Notes: generated from the letters alone by a model not told the origin. Counted from the stretch's first letter, positions 34,017 to 44,098 are shown. The stretch: DNA of 64,000 nt from Stutzerimonas stutzeri (GCF_009789555.1 NZ_CP046902.1:546001-610000); one strand, 5' to 3'. Translations and numbers: made by a program.

Positions 34017-35540
34017 ATGCCCACACCCTTTCACCATCAGGCCGACCGCATCATGCTGGCCGTGCTCTGGACGATGGCCCTCTATTCGCTGGGGTTGGCT
34101 CTGTGGCATGACAGCTGGCCGGCTGCGCTGATCATCGGCGGCGGCACAGCGATCTGCCTCACCGCACTGCGCTCGCTGATTGGCGGCACCCGCCTCTTTC
34201 GCTGCCTGATGGGCACCGCCTTCATGGTCCTTTGCGCCCTGCATATTCAGCAGAGCCACGGCATGATCGAAATGCACTTTGGCATCTTCGTGCTGCTGGC
34301 GATCCTGGTCTATTACCGCGACTGGTTGCCCATCCTGGTGGCCGCCGGGGTCATCGCGGCGCATCACGTTGGCTTCTTTTTGCTGCAGCAAGGGAACGAG
34401 GGCATATGGGTAGTCCAGGCCGACGCCGGCTGGCCGATCATCCTTGTGCATGCCGGTTACGTCGTGGTCGAGAGCACGATTCTGGTAATCCTGGCGCTCC
34501 ATGGCGCTCGTGATGCGGCCATCGGCGAGCATCTGCAACTGACCTCGGCGCATCTGCTGCGCGAGGGCCAACCGATCGATCTCACCTATCGCAGCGCGGC
34601 GACCGACCCATCGGCGCAAGGCTTCAACCGGCTACTGGGCGAGCTCGACGGCCTGGTCAGTCGCGTGGTCGGGGCAGGCACGGAGCTGCACGGCACGAGC
34701 GGCCACCTGGCCTCGACGACCGGCCGTCTGAACCAGGGCGCCGAAGCCCTGCAGGCCACGACCGGACAGATAGGCCAGAGCGTCGAGCAACTGAGTGCTG
34801 CGGTGATGCAGGTATCGGAGGAAACCGAACGTGCCGCCCAAAGCGCGCAGAAGGCCGACAGCGACGTTGCGGCCGGCATTAGCGCAGTGGCTGATGCGCA
34901 GAACGGAATCGTCGAACTAGCCAGCGAGATCGGCGTATGCAGCGAGGTGGTGCATGCGCTGGCAGAAGATACCCAACAGATCAATCGCGTGCTCGACGTC
35001 ATTCACGCGGTGGCCGACCAGACCAATCTGCTGGCGCTCAATGCCGCCATCGAAGCCGCACGCGCCGGTACGCACGGCCGTGGCTTCGCCGTGGTCGCCG
35101 ACGAGGTCCGTCAACTCGCCCAACGCACCCAGGAGGCCACCGGCGAAATCCAGACCATGATCGCCCGCCTGCAGGAAGGATCGGCCAATGCAGTCGAGGC
35201 CATGAGCCAGAGCAAAGATGGGGTACAGCGCTGCGTTGGCCACACCGAACGCATTGCACAGCTGCTCGAGGACATCGATCGATCCATCGAAGCGGTACAG
35301 TCAATCGGTGTGTCGACCCGCGAACAACTGGCCAGCGCCGCCGAACTGAGTGCCCTGGTGGAACAGGTGCGGGCGGTCGCCGAGCAGTCGGCCTGCGATG
35401 CAGAGGGCGTGTCAGGCGACAGCCAGCGCCTGGAGCACCTGGCCAGGCATCTGCTTGAGCTTTGCAGGCAATTCGAGGTCAGCGGAGAGGCGCAACCCGA
35501 GCCTGCGCTGGCGGGCGATGCCCTGGCCCGCCCCGCTTAA
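34017..35540 (+). CDS. Methyl-accepting chemotaxis protein with a His-rich membrane sensor
   Basis: The 507-residue receptor has about six membrane helices in the first 165 residues and no periplasmic ligand domain or clear HAMP. Between the helices lie HIQQSHGMIEMHFGIF and AAGVIAAHHVGFF, giving several His/Met/Glu in or near the membrane. The cytoplasmic part ends in the invariant signalling tip LLALNAAIEAARAG...GRGFAVVADEVRQLAQRT. The membrane sensor type suggests a redox, metal or gas cue rather than a soluble ligand, but that is inference. Confidence 0.88.
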   Translation: MPTPFHHQADRIMLAVLWTMALYSLGLALWHDSWPAALIIGGGTAICLTALRSLIGGTRLFRCLMGTAFMVLCALHIQQSHGMIEMHFGIFVLLAILVYYRDWLPILVAAGVIAAHHVGFFLLQQGNEGIWVVQADAGWPIILVHAGYVVVESTILVILALHGARDAAIGEHLQLTSAHLLREGQPIDLTYRSAATDPSAQGFNRLLGELDGLVSRVVGAGTELHGTSGHLASTTGRLNQGAEALQATTGQIGQSVEQLSAAVMQVSEETERAAQSAQKADSDVAAGISAVADAQNGIVELASEIGVCSEVVHALAEDTQQINRVLDVIHAVADQTNLLALNAAIEAARAGTHGRGFAVVADEVRQLAQRTQEATGEIQTMIARLQEGSANAVEAMSQSKDGVQRCVGHTERIAQLLEDIDRSIEAVQSIGVSTREQLASAAELSALVEQVRAVAEQSACDAEGVSGDSQRLEHLARHLLELCRQFEVSGEAQPEPALAGDALARPA

Positions 35541-35578
35541 AAAGGCCGGCGCCCGGCAGCCCGCCGCCGCGCACCGGC
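35539..35578 (-). terminator. Probable terminator of the spu operon
   Basis: Read on the minus strand, GCCGGTGC and GCGCCGGC pair (one T-G) around an 18-base GC-rich loop and are followed by CTTTTT. It starts seven bases after the spuH stop. The long loop lowers confidence. Confidence 0.55.
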
Positions 35579-35584
35579 TCCCGA

Positions 35585-36481
35585 TCAGCTATGCGCGGAG
35601 GGGGGAGTCTTCACGGTGTCGTCCACCGCCGGGCGCCAGCTCTGTTGGGTCCCCTCGTCCATGGCCTGGCGCATCGCTCGCACGCGCCTTTTCTCGGTGC
35701 GACGGCTGATGTACCAGGCGATGAAAGTCGCCAGCGACACCACCAGCAGGATCAGACTCGCCACCGCGTTGATCTCGGGTTTCACACCGAGGCGGACCGC
35801 GGAGAAAATTTCCATCGGCAAGGTGGTCGAACCCGGCCCGGAGACAAAGCTGGCCAGCACCAGATCGTCCAGCGACAGGGCGAACGAGAGCATTCCTCCC
35901 GCCGCCAGCGAAGGAGCAATCATGGGCATGGTGATCAGGAAGAACACCTTCCAGGGCCGCGCACCGAGGTCCATCGCGGCCTCCTCGATCGACTGGTCGA
36001 GTTCGCGTAGCCGCGCCATCACCACCACCGCGACATACGCCGAGCAGAAGGTGGTGTGCGCGATCCAGATCGTCGTGATGCCCCGCTGTGCCGGCCAGCC
36101 GATCAACTGCGCCATCGCCACGAACAGCAGCAGCAGCGACAGACCGGTGATCACTTCGGGCATGACCAGCGGTGCCGTGACCAGCCCGCCGAACAGCGTA
36201 CGACCGCGGAAATTGGGAATCCGCGTCAAGACGAACGCCGCCATGGTGCCCAGCGCTACCGCCGTTACCGCGGTGTAGAGCGCGATCTCCAGGGAGCGCA
36301 TCACCGCGCCCATCAGTTGGCTGTTATCCAGCAGACCGGCGTACCACTTAAGCGACCAGCCGCCCCACACCGTCACCAGCCGCGACGCGTTGAACGAATA
36401 AATGACCAGCAACACCATCGGCAGGTAGATGAACAGCAGCCCGAGCACCAGTATCAGGTTGGAAAAGCTCCAGCGCTTCAT
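35585..36481 (-). CDS. spuH: Polyamine ABC transporter permease
   Basis: The 298-residue permease has six helices and the inner-membrane coupling motif EEAAMDLGARPWKVFFLITMP (EAA loop). It is PotI-like and is the last gene of the spuABCDEFGH array. Its ATG overlaps the spuG stop (ATGA). With SpuG it forms the channel for putrescine and spermidine import. Confidence 0.93.
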   Translation of the reverse strand: MKRWSFSNLILVLGLLFIYLPMVLLVIYSFNASRLVTVWGGWSLKWYAGLLDNSQLMGAVMRSLEIALYTAVTAVALGTMAAFVLTRIPNFRGRTLFGGLVTAPLVMPEVITGLSLLLLFVAMAQLIGWPAQRGITTIWIAHTTFCSAYVAVVVMARLRELDQSIEEAAMDLGARPWKVFFLITMPMIAPSLAAGGMLSFALSLDDLVLASFVSGPGSTTLPMEIFSAVRLGVKPEINAVASLILLVVSLATFIAWYISRRTEKRRVRAMRQAMDEGTQQSWRPAVDDTVKTPPSAHS

Positions 36482-37374
36482 AGCTTGCCCTCCAGCGCCT
36501 TCGCCTGGTTGCGGTTGAACAGGATGATCGGTACCAGCAGGATTGCCAGCATCACCACCGCCAGCGCGGAAGCCACCGGCCAGTCACGGTTGTTGAAGAA
36601 CTCCTGCCACAGCACCTTGCCGATCATCAGCGTTTCCGGCCCGCCGAGCAGTTCGGGAATGACGAACTCACCCACGACCGGAATGAACACCAGCATGCAG
36701 CCAGCAATGACCCCGTTCTTCGACAGCGGCACGGTAATCTTCCAGAACGCGCTCAGGTTGCTGGCCCCAAGGTCGGAGGCCGCTTCCAGCAGGCTGAGGT
36801 CGTGCTTCACCAGGTTGGCGTAGAGCGGCAGGATCATGAACGGCAGGTACGAATAGACAACGCCGATGTACACCGCGAGGTCAGTGTTGAGGATCTGAAG
36901 CGGTGCGTCGATCAGGCCCATCCCCTGCAGCACGCCATTGAGGATGCCATTGCTGCTGAGAATGCCCATCCAGGCATAGACGCGAATCAGGATCGCCGTC
37001 CACGTCGGCATCATGATCAACAGCAGCAGCACCGTCTGCAAATCCTTGCGCGCACGTGCGATGGCATAGGCCATCGGATAGCCGATCAGCAGGCACAGCA
37101 GGGTGCTGAAAAAGGCGATCCGCAGCGACCCGGCATACGCGGCCCAGTAGAGATCGTCCTCGCTGAGAAAGATGTAGTTGCCGAGGTTGATCACCACCTG
37201 CAACTGCTGTTCAGCGTAGGCGAAGATGTCGGTATAGGGCGGGATTGCAACGTCCGCCTCGGAGAAACTGATCTTCAGCACGATGGCAAACGGCAGCAGG
37301 AAGAACAGCATCAGCCAGAGGAAGGGCACGCCGATGACCAGTCGGCGCCCGGCGTTCAATGGCGAACGCTTCAT
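36478..37374 (-). CDS. spuG: Polyamine ABC transporter permease
   Basis: The 298-residue PotH-like permease has the EAA loop LEAASDLGASNLSAFWKITVP. ATG 37374 (MKRSPLNAGRR) is preferred over an upstream start that would add 19 basic residues; it overlaps the spuF stop. It pairs with SpuH. Confidence 0.93.
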   Translation of the reverse strand: MKRSPLNAGRRLVIGVPFLWLMLFFLLPFAIVLKISFSEADVAIPPYTDIFAYAEQQLQVVINLGNYIFLSEDDLYWAAYAGSLRIAFFSTLLCLLIGYPMAYAIARARKDLQTVLLLLIMMPTWTAILIRVYAWMGILSSNGILNGVLQGMGLIDAPLQILNTDLAVYIGVVYSYLPFMILPLYANLVKHDLSLLEAASDLGASNLSAFWKITVPLSKNGVIAGCMLVFIPVVGEFVIPELLGGPETLMIGKVLWQEFFNNRDWPVASALAVVMLAILLVPIILFNRNQAKALEGKL

Positions 37375-38522
37375 GCCTGCAGCACCACGCCGCTGTCGTC
37401 CCACCAATAGACGAACACCTCTTCCTCCCATGTCGGCAGTTTCACGTGGCGTTCGGCATTGGCCATGAACGCTTGCAGGATGCCGCCGGAGGGTAGCTTG
37501 ATGTAGTAGACCGAGTGGCCGCCCAGATAGGCGATGTCGTGCACGACGCCCTTGGCCCAGTTGTAGCCGGGCCGCTCCAGCTCGGGCAGCTCAGTGCCGA
37601 TCAGCAGTTTTTCGGGACGCAGCGCGTAGGTGATCTGCTTGTCCTGGGCGCGAGTGCTGATGCCATGCCCGACGTAAATCGGATTTTCCAGGCCTGGCGA
37701 GGCGATGACCGCGTGGTCGCCCATGTCTTCGATCAGCTCGCCGTCGAACAGATTGACGTTGCCGATGAATTCGCAGACCAGGCGGCTCGCCGGGGTCTCG
37801 TAGATGTCCATCGGGCTGCCGACCTGAGCGATCCAGCCCAGGTGCATGATTGCGATCCGCTCGGCCATGGTCATGGCTTCTTCCTGGTCGTGGGTGACCA
37901 TCACGCAGGTCACACCGACTCGCTCGATGATCTGCACCAGTTCCAGCTGCATCTGCGAACGCAGTTTCTTGTCCAGCGCGCCCATGGGCTCGTCGAGCAG
38001 CAGCAGCTTCGGTCGTTTGGCCAGCGAACGCGCCAGCGCCACGCGCTGGCGCTGGCCGCCCGAGAGCTGATGCGGCTTGCGCTTGGCGTACTGGGTCATC
38101 TGCACCAGACCGAGCATTTCCTTCACGCGCGCCTGCACTTCGTCCTTGGGCAGGCCGTCCTGCTTGAGGCCGAAGGCGATGTTCTGCTCCACGCTCATGT
38201 GTGGGAACAGCGCGTAGGACTGAAACATCATGTTGATCGGCCGCTCGTAAGGCGGCATATCGGTGATGTCCTGACCGTCCAGGAAAATACGACCCTCGGT
38301 GGGTCGCTCGAACCCTGCGAGCATGCGCAGCAAGGTCGACTTGCCCGAGCCCGAGCCGCCCAGCAACGCGAAGATTTCGCCCTGGTGAATGCTCAACGAG
38401 ACATCATCGACGGCCACCGTTTCATCGAACTTCTTGGTGACGCGATCGATCTTCAGCAGCACCTGTTTGTTTTGGCTCTCACCGGAGAGGGCCTTTTTGT
38501 AGGCGCTGGAGGCTACGGCCAT
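37371..38522 (-). CDS. spuF: Polyamine ABC transporter ATPase
   Basis: The 383-residue PotG-like ATPase has Walker A GGSGSGKST, signature LSGGQRQRVALARSLA, Walker B LLLLDEPMGALD and H-loop THDQEEAMTM, then a TOBE domain (about 290-380). GGGAG is nine bases before the ATG at 38522; an upstream in-frame start lacks support. It powers the SpuG/SpuH channel. Confidence 0.95.
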   Translation of the reverse strand: MAVASSAYKKALSGESQNKQVLLKIDRVTKKFDETVAVDDVSLSIHQGEIFALLGGSGSGKSTLLRMLAGFERPTEGRIFLDGQDITDMPPYERPINMMFQSYALFPHMSVEQNIAFGLKQDGLPKDEVQARVKEMLGLVQMTQYAKRKPHQLSGGQRQRVALARSLAKRPKLLLLDEPMGALDKKLRSQMQLELVQIIERVGVTCVMVTHDQEEAMTMAERIAIMHLGWIAQVGSPMDIYETPASRLVCEFIGNVNLFDGELIEDMGDHAVIASPGLENPIYVGHGISTRAQDKQITYALRPEKLLIGTELPELERPGYNWAKGVVHDIAYLGGHSVYYIKLPSGGILQAFMANAERHVKLPTWEEEVFVYWWDDSGVVLQA

Positions 38523-38623
38523 GCGCGAACTCCCGATAGAAAAATGGACCCGGTTTACGCCGGAGAAAACCTGTTGGAACAAGCGCGGCGGATGACGTAC
38601 GCCATGTGCCGCGCCCGGTATCG

Positions 38624-39709
38624 CTACTGGCCGGACTTGATCTTGGTCCAGCTGCGCGTCATCAGACGCATGATCTTGGGCGGCAATTCGGCCGACACGT
38701 AGAGCCGGTCGAGCACCGCCTGCGGCGGGTAGACGGACTCATCGTTGCGGACCTCCTGATCCATCAGCTCACCCGCCTTGAGATTGGGGTTGGCGTAACC
38801 GACGTAGTCGCTCACCGAGGCGATCACGTCGGGCTTGAGCAGGTAATTGATGAAGGTGTGGGCCTCGTCGACATTCTGCGCATCCGCCGGGACGGCCAGC
38901 ATGTCGAACCACAGGTTGCCGCCTTCCTTGGGAATCGAATAGGCGATGTCGATGCCCTTGCCCGCTTCGTCGGCGCGGGCGGCCGCCTGGAAGACGTCGC
39001 CAGAGAACCCGGCGGCAATGCAGATATTGCCATTGGCCAGATCGGAAACATACTTGGAGGAGTGGAAATAGCGGACATAGGGTCGCACTTCCAGCAGTTT
39101 GGCCTCGGCCTTGGCGTAGTCGTCCGGGTTTTCGCTGTTGGGGTCCAAGCCCAGGTAATTGAGCATGGCCGGGATCATTTCGTCGGCCGAGTCGAGAAAG
39201 GCGATTCCGCAGCCGGCAAGCTTCTTGGCATTTTCCGGCTCGAACAGCACCGCCCAGGAATCGACCTTCTCGATGCCCAGCGCGGAAGTCACCTGCTCGA
39301 CGTTGTAACCGATGCCGTTGGTGCCCCATAGATAGGGCACGGCATGGGCATTACCCGGGTCGTTCTTTTCGAGTTGCTTGAGCAGCGCCGGGTCCAGGTT
39401 GTCCCAGTTCGTCAGTTTGCTGCGATCGAGCTTCTGGAACGCGCCGGCACGGATCTGCTTGCCGAGAAAATGGTTGGAAGGCACCACCACGTCATAGCCG
39501 GTGCGGCCGGCGAGCAGCTTGCCTTCCAGGGTCTCGTTGGAATCGAAGACGTCGTAGACAGGCTTGATGCCGGTCTCTTTCTCGAACGCTTCCAGCGTCG
39601 TTTCGCCGATGTAGTCCGACCAGTTGTAGATATGTACGGAGGCAGCCTGGGCCGAGGCGGCACCGCTAACGGCAACGGCGACGATAAGCGACTTCAGTGT
39701 CGAGCGCAT
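38624..39709 (-). CDS. spuE: Polyamine-binding protein (spermidine type by position)
   Basis: The 361-residue PotF-family receptor has a signal peptide ending ASAQA and the ligand-site motifs VHIYNWSDYIGETTLEAFEKETGI and PYLWGTNGIGYN. In P. aeruginosa the second of the paired receptors, SpuE, prefers spermidine; the name here follows gene order. AGAGGAC precedes ATG 39709. It is about 60 percent identical by eye to the neighbouring receptor, so the pair arose by tandem duplication. Confidence 0.9.
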   Translation of the reverse strand: MRSTLKSLIVAVAVSGAASAQAASVHIYNWSDYIGETTLEAFEKETGIKPVYDVFDSNETLEGKLLAGRTGYDVVVPSNHFLGKQIRAGAFQKLDRSKLTNWDNLDPALLKQLEKNDPGNAHAVPYLWGTNGIGYNVEQVTSALGIEKVDSWAVLFEPENAKKLAGCGIAFLDSADEMIPAMLNYLGLDPNSENPDDYAKAEAKLLEVRPYVRYFHSSKYVSDLANGNICIAAGFSGDVFQAAARADEAGKGIDIAYSIPKEGGNLWFDMLAVPADAQNVDEAHTFINYLLKPDVIASVSDYVGYANPNLKAGELMDQEVRNDESVYPPQAVLDRLYVSAELPPKIMRLMTRSWTKIKSGQ

Positions 39710-39931
39710 GGAAATGTCCTCTTGTTCAGCCGCCAGAGCCTCAGCGGCGCGAAAGGCGGGCTGTTTATTTGAAAAACCTCTAAAAATCAACCGGAAAGAT
39801 GCAACTGGCATGCACTCATGCCGGGGCCGTACTTCGCAGGGTGCCCATCAGCCAGAACAACGCGCTCCCGTGCACGCATCCGCACCGCCTGCACATCCGC
39901 TGCTGGCCGACTTCATACGCTCCCGGACGAC

Positions 39932-39947
39932 AGGCCCGAGGGCCTGC
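39932..39947 (-). promoter_or_regulatory. Intercistronic hairpin after spuD
   Basis: CAGGCC-CTCG-GGCCTG (minus strand), extendable to eight pairs, lies 17 bases after the spuD stop inside the 254-base spuD-spuE gap. No T tract follows. Like the dctP hairpin it sits right behind a receptor gene and may stabilise the upstream message. Confidence 0.5.
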
Positions 39948-39963
39948 CGGAACGGCGACCGCG

Positions 39964-41061
39964 TCAACGGCCGGATTTGATCTTGGTCCAGCTACGCGTC
40001 ATGGTGCGCTGGGTCTTGGAGTCCAGGTCGGGGAAGGTGTAGAGCTTCTTCAGCACGTCCTGCGACGGGTAGACGCCCGGATCGGTGCGGATCGCTTCGT
40101 CGACCAGCGGCGTTGCGGCGGCGTTGCCGTTGGGGAACTGCACGTAGTTGGTGATGGAGGCCATGACATCCGGCTTCATCAGATAGTTGAGGAACACGTG
40201 GGCGTTCTCGACGTTCTTCGCATCGGCCGGAACGGCGAGCATGTCGAAGAAAGTACCAGCGCCTTCCTTGGGAATGTTATAGCCCACCGTGACACTGCCG
40301 CCCGCTTCTTCGGCGCGCGCCTTGGCCTGATAGATGTCGCCGGAGTAGCCGATGGCGACGCAGACGTTGCCGTTGGCCAGGTCCGAGATGTACTTGGACG
40401 AATGGAAGTAGGCCACGTTCGGGCGAATCTGCATGAACAGCTCTTCGGCCTTCTTCAGTTCGTCGGTCTTGCTGCTGTCCGGCTCATAGCCGAGATAATG
40501 CAGCGCGGCTGGCAGGATTTCCGTCGGTGAGTCGAGGAAGGAAACGCCACAAGCCTTGAGCTTTTCCATGTTTTCCGGCTTGAAGACCAGATCCCATGAA
40601 TCGACCGGAGCGTCTTCGCCAAGCGCAGCCTTGACCTTCTCGGGGTTGTAGCCGATCCCGATGGTGCCCCACATGTAGGGAACGGCATACAGGTTGTCGG
40701 GGTCGCTCGGCTGCAGGGCCTTGAGCAGGTCCTTGTCGAGGTTTTCCCAGTTCGGCAGTTGGCTCTTGTCGAGCTTCTGGAACACGCCGGCCTTGATCTG
40801 CTTGGCCAGGAACGGGTTGGACGGCACGACCACGTCATAACCGGAGCTGCCGGCGAGCAGCTTGGCTTCCAGCACTTCATTGGAGTCGAAGACGTCGTAG
40901 ACAACCTTGATGCCGGTCTCCTTGGTGAAGTTCTCCAACGTGTCCTCGGCGATGTAGTCGGACCAGTTGTATACGTGCAGCACCTTTTCTTGGGCCTGCG
41001 CAGCGCCGGCGGCGGTGCCGGCCAGCGTCATGGCAACGAGTGTCTTGGCAAAGGGTTTCAT
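39964..41061 (-). CDS. spuD: Polyamine-binding protein (putrescine type by position)
   Basis: The 365-residue PotF-family receptor has a 23-residue signal peptide (ending AAQA) and KVLHVYNWSDYIAEDTLENF, VPSNPFLAKQIKAGVFQKLD and VPYMWGTIGIGYNPE. P. aeruginosa SpuD, at this position, prefers putrescine. The nearly identical C-terminal TRSWTKIKSG is shared with SpuE. It is separated from spuC by 251 bases and from spuE by 254, both unusually long for this operon. Confidence 0.92.
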   Translation of the reverse strand: MKPFAKTLVAMTLAGTAAGAAQAQEKVLHVYNWSDYIAEDTLENFTKETGIKVVYDVFDSNEVLEAKLLAGSSGYDVVVPSNPFLAKQIKAGVFQKLDKSQLPNWENLDKDLLKALQPSDPDNLYAVPYMWGTIGIGYNPEKVKAALGEDAPVDSWDLVFKPENMEKLKACGVSFLDSPTEILPAALHYLGYEPDSSKTDELKKAEELFMQIRPNVAYFHSSKYISDLANGNVCVAIGYSGDIYQAKARAEEAGGSVTVGYNIPKEGAGTFFDMLAVPADAKNVENAHVFLNYLMKPDVMASITNYVQFPNGNAAATPLVDEAIRTDPGVYPSQDVLKKLYTFPDLDSKTQRTMTRSWTKIKSGR

Positions 41062-41312
41062 CCGTGCAGCTCCTGTTTGTTCGTCGTTCGTATCGGGGCT
41101 AGGGACTGGAGAAAATGAGTGCCATCTTCACCGCTTCCCGGCAGCTAACTGAGGCTGTGCCGGCATCGACACACCCCTCGGTAAGTCAGGCCAGAGCACG
41201 CGCGCAGTCTGGCAAGGTCAGTGTCCGTTTTTCAACCGTCCGCACGCGCTTTGCACGCTCTTTGTTCGCATCGTCCGGACGTCCTCCTGCATCGCCGGGA
41301 TACATCGCCCGG

Positions 41313-42671
41313 TCACCCGAGCGCATCCTTTGCGGTGGCATCGAGGCATTGCCGCACCTTGTCGATCAACTCATCGATCTGCGCTTCGTTGATGACCAAT
41401 GGCGGCGAGATGATCATGGTGTCGCCCACGGCCCGCATCACCAGGCCGTTGCGGAAGCAATGTTCACGACAGAGCATGCCCACGCCGGGATCGGCGAAAC
41501 GTTCACGGGTCTTCTTGTTCTTGACCAACTCCAGCGCACCCAGCATTCCCACACCACGCGCCTGCCCCACCAGCGAATGCTCGCTCAGCTCCTGCCAGCG
41601 AGATTGCAAATAAGGTGCCGTCTTCGTCCTGACCTGCTCGACGACCTTCTCCTCGCGCATGATGCGGATGTTTTCCAGCGCCACCGCGGCCGCCACCGGG
41701 TGCCCGGAGTAGGTGAAGCCGTGGTAGAACTCACCGCCTTCGTTGAGCGTATGCACCACTTCGTCGCGCACCACCACGCCCCCCATCGGCAGGTAGCCGG
41801 AGGTCAGCCCCTTGGCGATGGGCATCAGGTCCGGCGCGTTGCCGTAGTAGTCGCTGCCGAACCATTCGCCGGTCCGACCGAAGCCACAGATGACCTCATC
41901 GGCAACGAAGAGGATGTCGTAACGGGCGAGAATTTCTCGAATCCGCGGCCAGTAGCTGTCCGGAGGGATGATCACTCCGCCGGCCCCCTGGATCGGCTCG
42001 GCGATGAACGCGGCGACCCGGTCTTCACCGACCTCGAGAATCTTGCGCTCCAGCTGATCGGCCACGCGAACGCCGAACTCGTCCGGGTCGAGATCGCCCC
42101 CTTCCCCAAACCAGTAGGGCTGGTCGATGTGCTCGATCCCCGGGATCGGCCCGTCACCCTGCTCGTGCATCGCTTTCATCCCGCCGAGGCTGGCGCCGGC
42201 GACGGTCGAGCCGTGGTAGCCATTCCAGCGGCCAATGACCACCTTCTTCTGCGGCTGGCCCTTGATCGCCCAATAGTGGCGCACCATGCGCAGCACCGTA
42301 TCGTTGGCCTCCGAGCCAGAGCCGGTGAAGAACACATGATTCATGCCTTGCGGGGCGATCTCGGCAATCGCTCGGGCCAGCGCCAGCGCAGGAGGATGCG
42401 CGGTCTGGAAGAACAGGTTGTAGTAGGGCAGTTCGCGCATCTGGCGGGTGGCCGCCTCGACCAGTTCCTCACGGCCATAGCCGAGGTTGACGCACCAGAG
42501 GCCGGCCATGGCGTCGAGAATCTTGTGACCTTCGCTGTCCCAGAGGTAGACGCCTTCGCCCCGGGTGATGATGCGCGTGCCCTTGGCGTTGAGTGCTTTG
42601 AAGTCGGTGAAGGGCGGCAGATGATGGTCGCGGCTCAGGGCTTGCCACTGAAGGGTTTGCGAATCGCTCAT
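41313..42671 (-). CDS. spuC: Polyamine:pyruvate aminotransferase
   Basis: The 452-residue class-III PLP enzyme has FTGSGSEANDT, the Asp of FVADEVICGFGRTG and the PLP Lys287 in MPIAKGLTSGYLPMGG. SpuC in P. aeruginosa transaminates putrescine and related amines to aminoaldehydes with pyruvate as acceptor. ATG 42671 is preceded by a full AGGAGGT; the codon before it is TTG and was not used. Confidence 0.95.
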   Translation of the reverse strand: MSDSQTLQWQALSRDHHLPPFTDFKALNAKGTRIITRGEGVYLWDSEGHKILDAMAGLWCVNLGYGREELVEAATRQMRELPYYNLFFQTAHPPALALARAIAEIAPQGMNHVFFTGSGSEANDTVLRMVRHYWAIKGQPQKKVVIGRWNGYHGSTVAGASLGGMKAMHEQGDGPIPGIEHIDQPYWFGEGGDLDPDEFGVRVADQLERKILEVGEDRVAAFIAEPIQGAGGVIIPPDSYWPRIREILARYDILFVADEVICGFGRTGEWFGSDYYGNAPDLMPIAKGLTSGYLPMGGVVVRDEVVHTLNEGGEFYHGFTYSGHPVAAAVALENIRIMREEKVVEQVRTKTAPYLQSRWQELSEHSLVGQARGVGMLGALELVKNKKTRERFADPGVGMLCREHCFRNGLVMRAVGDTMIISPPLVINEAQIDELIDKVRQCLDATAKDALG

Positions 42672-42742
42672 CAATTACCTCCTGGTAAGAATCGTTGGCG
42701 CGAAGCGTTAAAGATAGCGAGCGGCTGGCGTCCAGCTGCTTG

Positions 42743-44098
42743 TCAAACCGACAACATCAGGAACTCGCGCTCCCACGAACTGATGACCCGGTGGTAGTTC
42801 TCCTGCTCGGCGCGCTTGACCGCGACGTAACCGGTAATGAATTTGGGACTCAGGTATTTCTCCAATTGACGGCAGTTCTCCATGCGCTCCAGCGCGGCCT
42901 CAAGGGTCAACGGCAGGCGCAGGTTGCGGCGTTCGTAGCCGCGGCCCTTCACCGGCTGGCTCGGCGTCAGCTCCTCGACCATACCGATGTAGCCGCACAG
43001 GAGGCTTGCGGCGATGGCCAGATACGGATTGGCGTCGGCGCCCGGCAGGCGGTTCTCGACACGGCGGTTCTGCGGGTCGGAATCCGGCACCCGCAAGCCG
43101 ACGGTGCGGTTTTCCTCGCCCCATTCGACGTTGACCGGGGCCGAGGTGTCGGGCAGGAAGCGGCGGAACGAGTTGACGTTCGGCGCGAACAGCGGAAGCA
43201 GCTCGGGGATATATTTCTGCAACCCGCCGACGTGGTACAGGAACAGCTGGCTCATGGTGCCGTCGCTGTTGGAGAAGATGTTGCGGCCCGTCTCGTCGAC
43301 CACACTCTGATGCAGATGCATGGCGCTGCCCGGCTCGCCGGTCATGGGTTTGGCCATGAAGGTGGCGGCGACGTTGTGCTTGAGCGCCGCCTCGCGCATG
43401 GTGCGCTTGAACACCAGAATCTGGTCCGCCAGGTGCAACGCCTCGCCGTGACGGAAATTGATTTCCATCTGCGCGGTGCCTTCCTCATGGATCAGTGTGT
43501 CCAGATCCAGCCCCTGCGCCTCGCACCAGTCGTACATGTCTTCGAACAACGGATCGAATTCGTTGGCCGCGTCGATGGAAAACGACTGGCGCCCCGTCTC
43601 CTGGCGACCGGAACGACCAATCGGCGGCTGGAACGGCAGGTCCGGGTCCTCGCAGCGCTTGGTCAGGTAGAACTCCATCTCCGGCGCGACGATCGGCTGC
43701 CAGCCCTTGTCGGCATACATTTTCAGCACGCGCTTGAGAATGTTACGGGGCGAGATTTCGATGGGGTTGCCCATCTTGTCGTAGGTATCGTGAATCACCT
43801 GGGCAGTCGGCTCGATTGCCCAGGGCACCAGGAACACCGCATCGGGGTCGGGCCGACAGAACATGTCGATATCGGCCGGATCGAGCAACTGGTAATAGAT
43901 GTCATCCTCGACATAATCACCGGTGACGGTTTGCAACAGCACGCTTTCCGGCAGGCGCATGCCCTTCTCGTCAAGGAATTTGTTGGTGGGAGAGATCTTG
44001 CCGCGGGCGATGCCGGTCAGGTCGCTGATCAGGCATTCCACCTCGGTGATCTTGCGTTCTTTCAGCCAGCCGGTGAGCTGGTCGAGCTTGCTGGACAT
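42743..44098 (-). CDS. spuB: Gamma-glutamylpolyamine synthetase (glutamine synthetase fold)
   Basis: The 451-residue enzyme has the glutamine-synthetase fold with APEMEFYL, HEEGTAQMEINFRHGEAL and GSAMHLHQSV metal/ATP motifs and NRLPGADANPYLAIAASL near the C-terminus. In the gamma-glutamylation route it joins glutamate to a polyamine. It is one of two such genes here; the divergent spuI product is only moderately similar, suggesting different amine preference. Confidence 0.93.
   Translation of the reverse strand: MSSKLDQLTGWLKERKITEVECLISDLTGIARGKISPTNKFLDEKGMRLPESVLLQTVTGDYVEDDIYYQLLDPADIDMFCRPDPDAVFLVPWAIEPTAQVIHDTYDKMGNPIEISPRNILKRVLKMYADKGWQPIVAPEMEFYLTKRCEDPDLPFQPPIGRSGRQETGRQSFSIDAANEFDPLFEDMYDWCEAQGLDLDTLIHEEGTAQMEINFRHGEALHLADQILVFKRTMREAALKHNVAATFMAKPMTGEPGSAMHLHQSVVDETGRNIFSNSDGTMSQLFLYHVGGLQKYIPELLPLFAPNVNSFRRFLPDTSAPVNVEWGEENRTVGLRVPDSDPQNRRVENRLPGADANPYLAIAASLLCGYIGMVEELTPSQPVKGRGYERRNLRLPLTLEAALERMENCRQLEKYLSPKFITGYVAVKRAEQENYHRVISSWEREFLMLSV

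Noticed and set aside
41115..42797. 560-codon plus-strand frame opposite spuC
   Set aside because: Long only because GC-rich coding DNA has few stops on the other strand; spuC has clear PLP motifs and a strong ribosome site.
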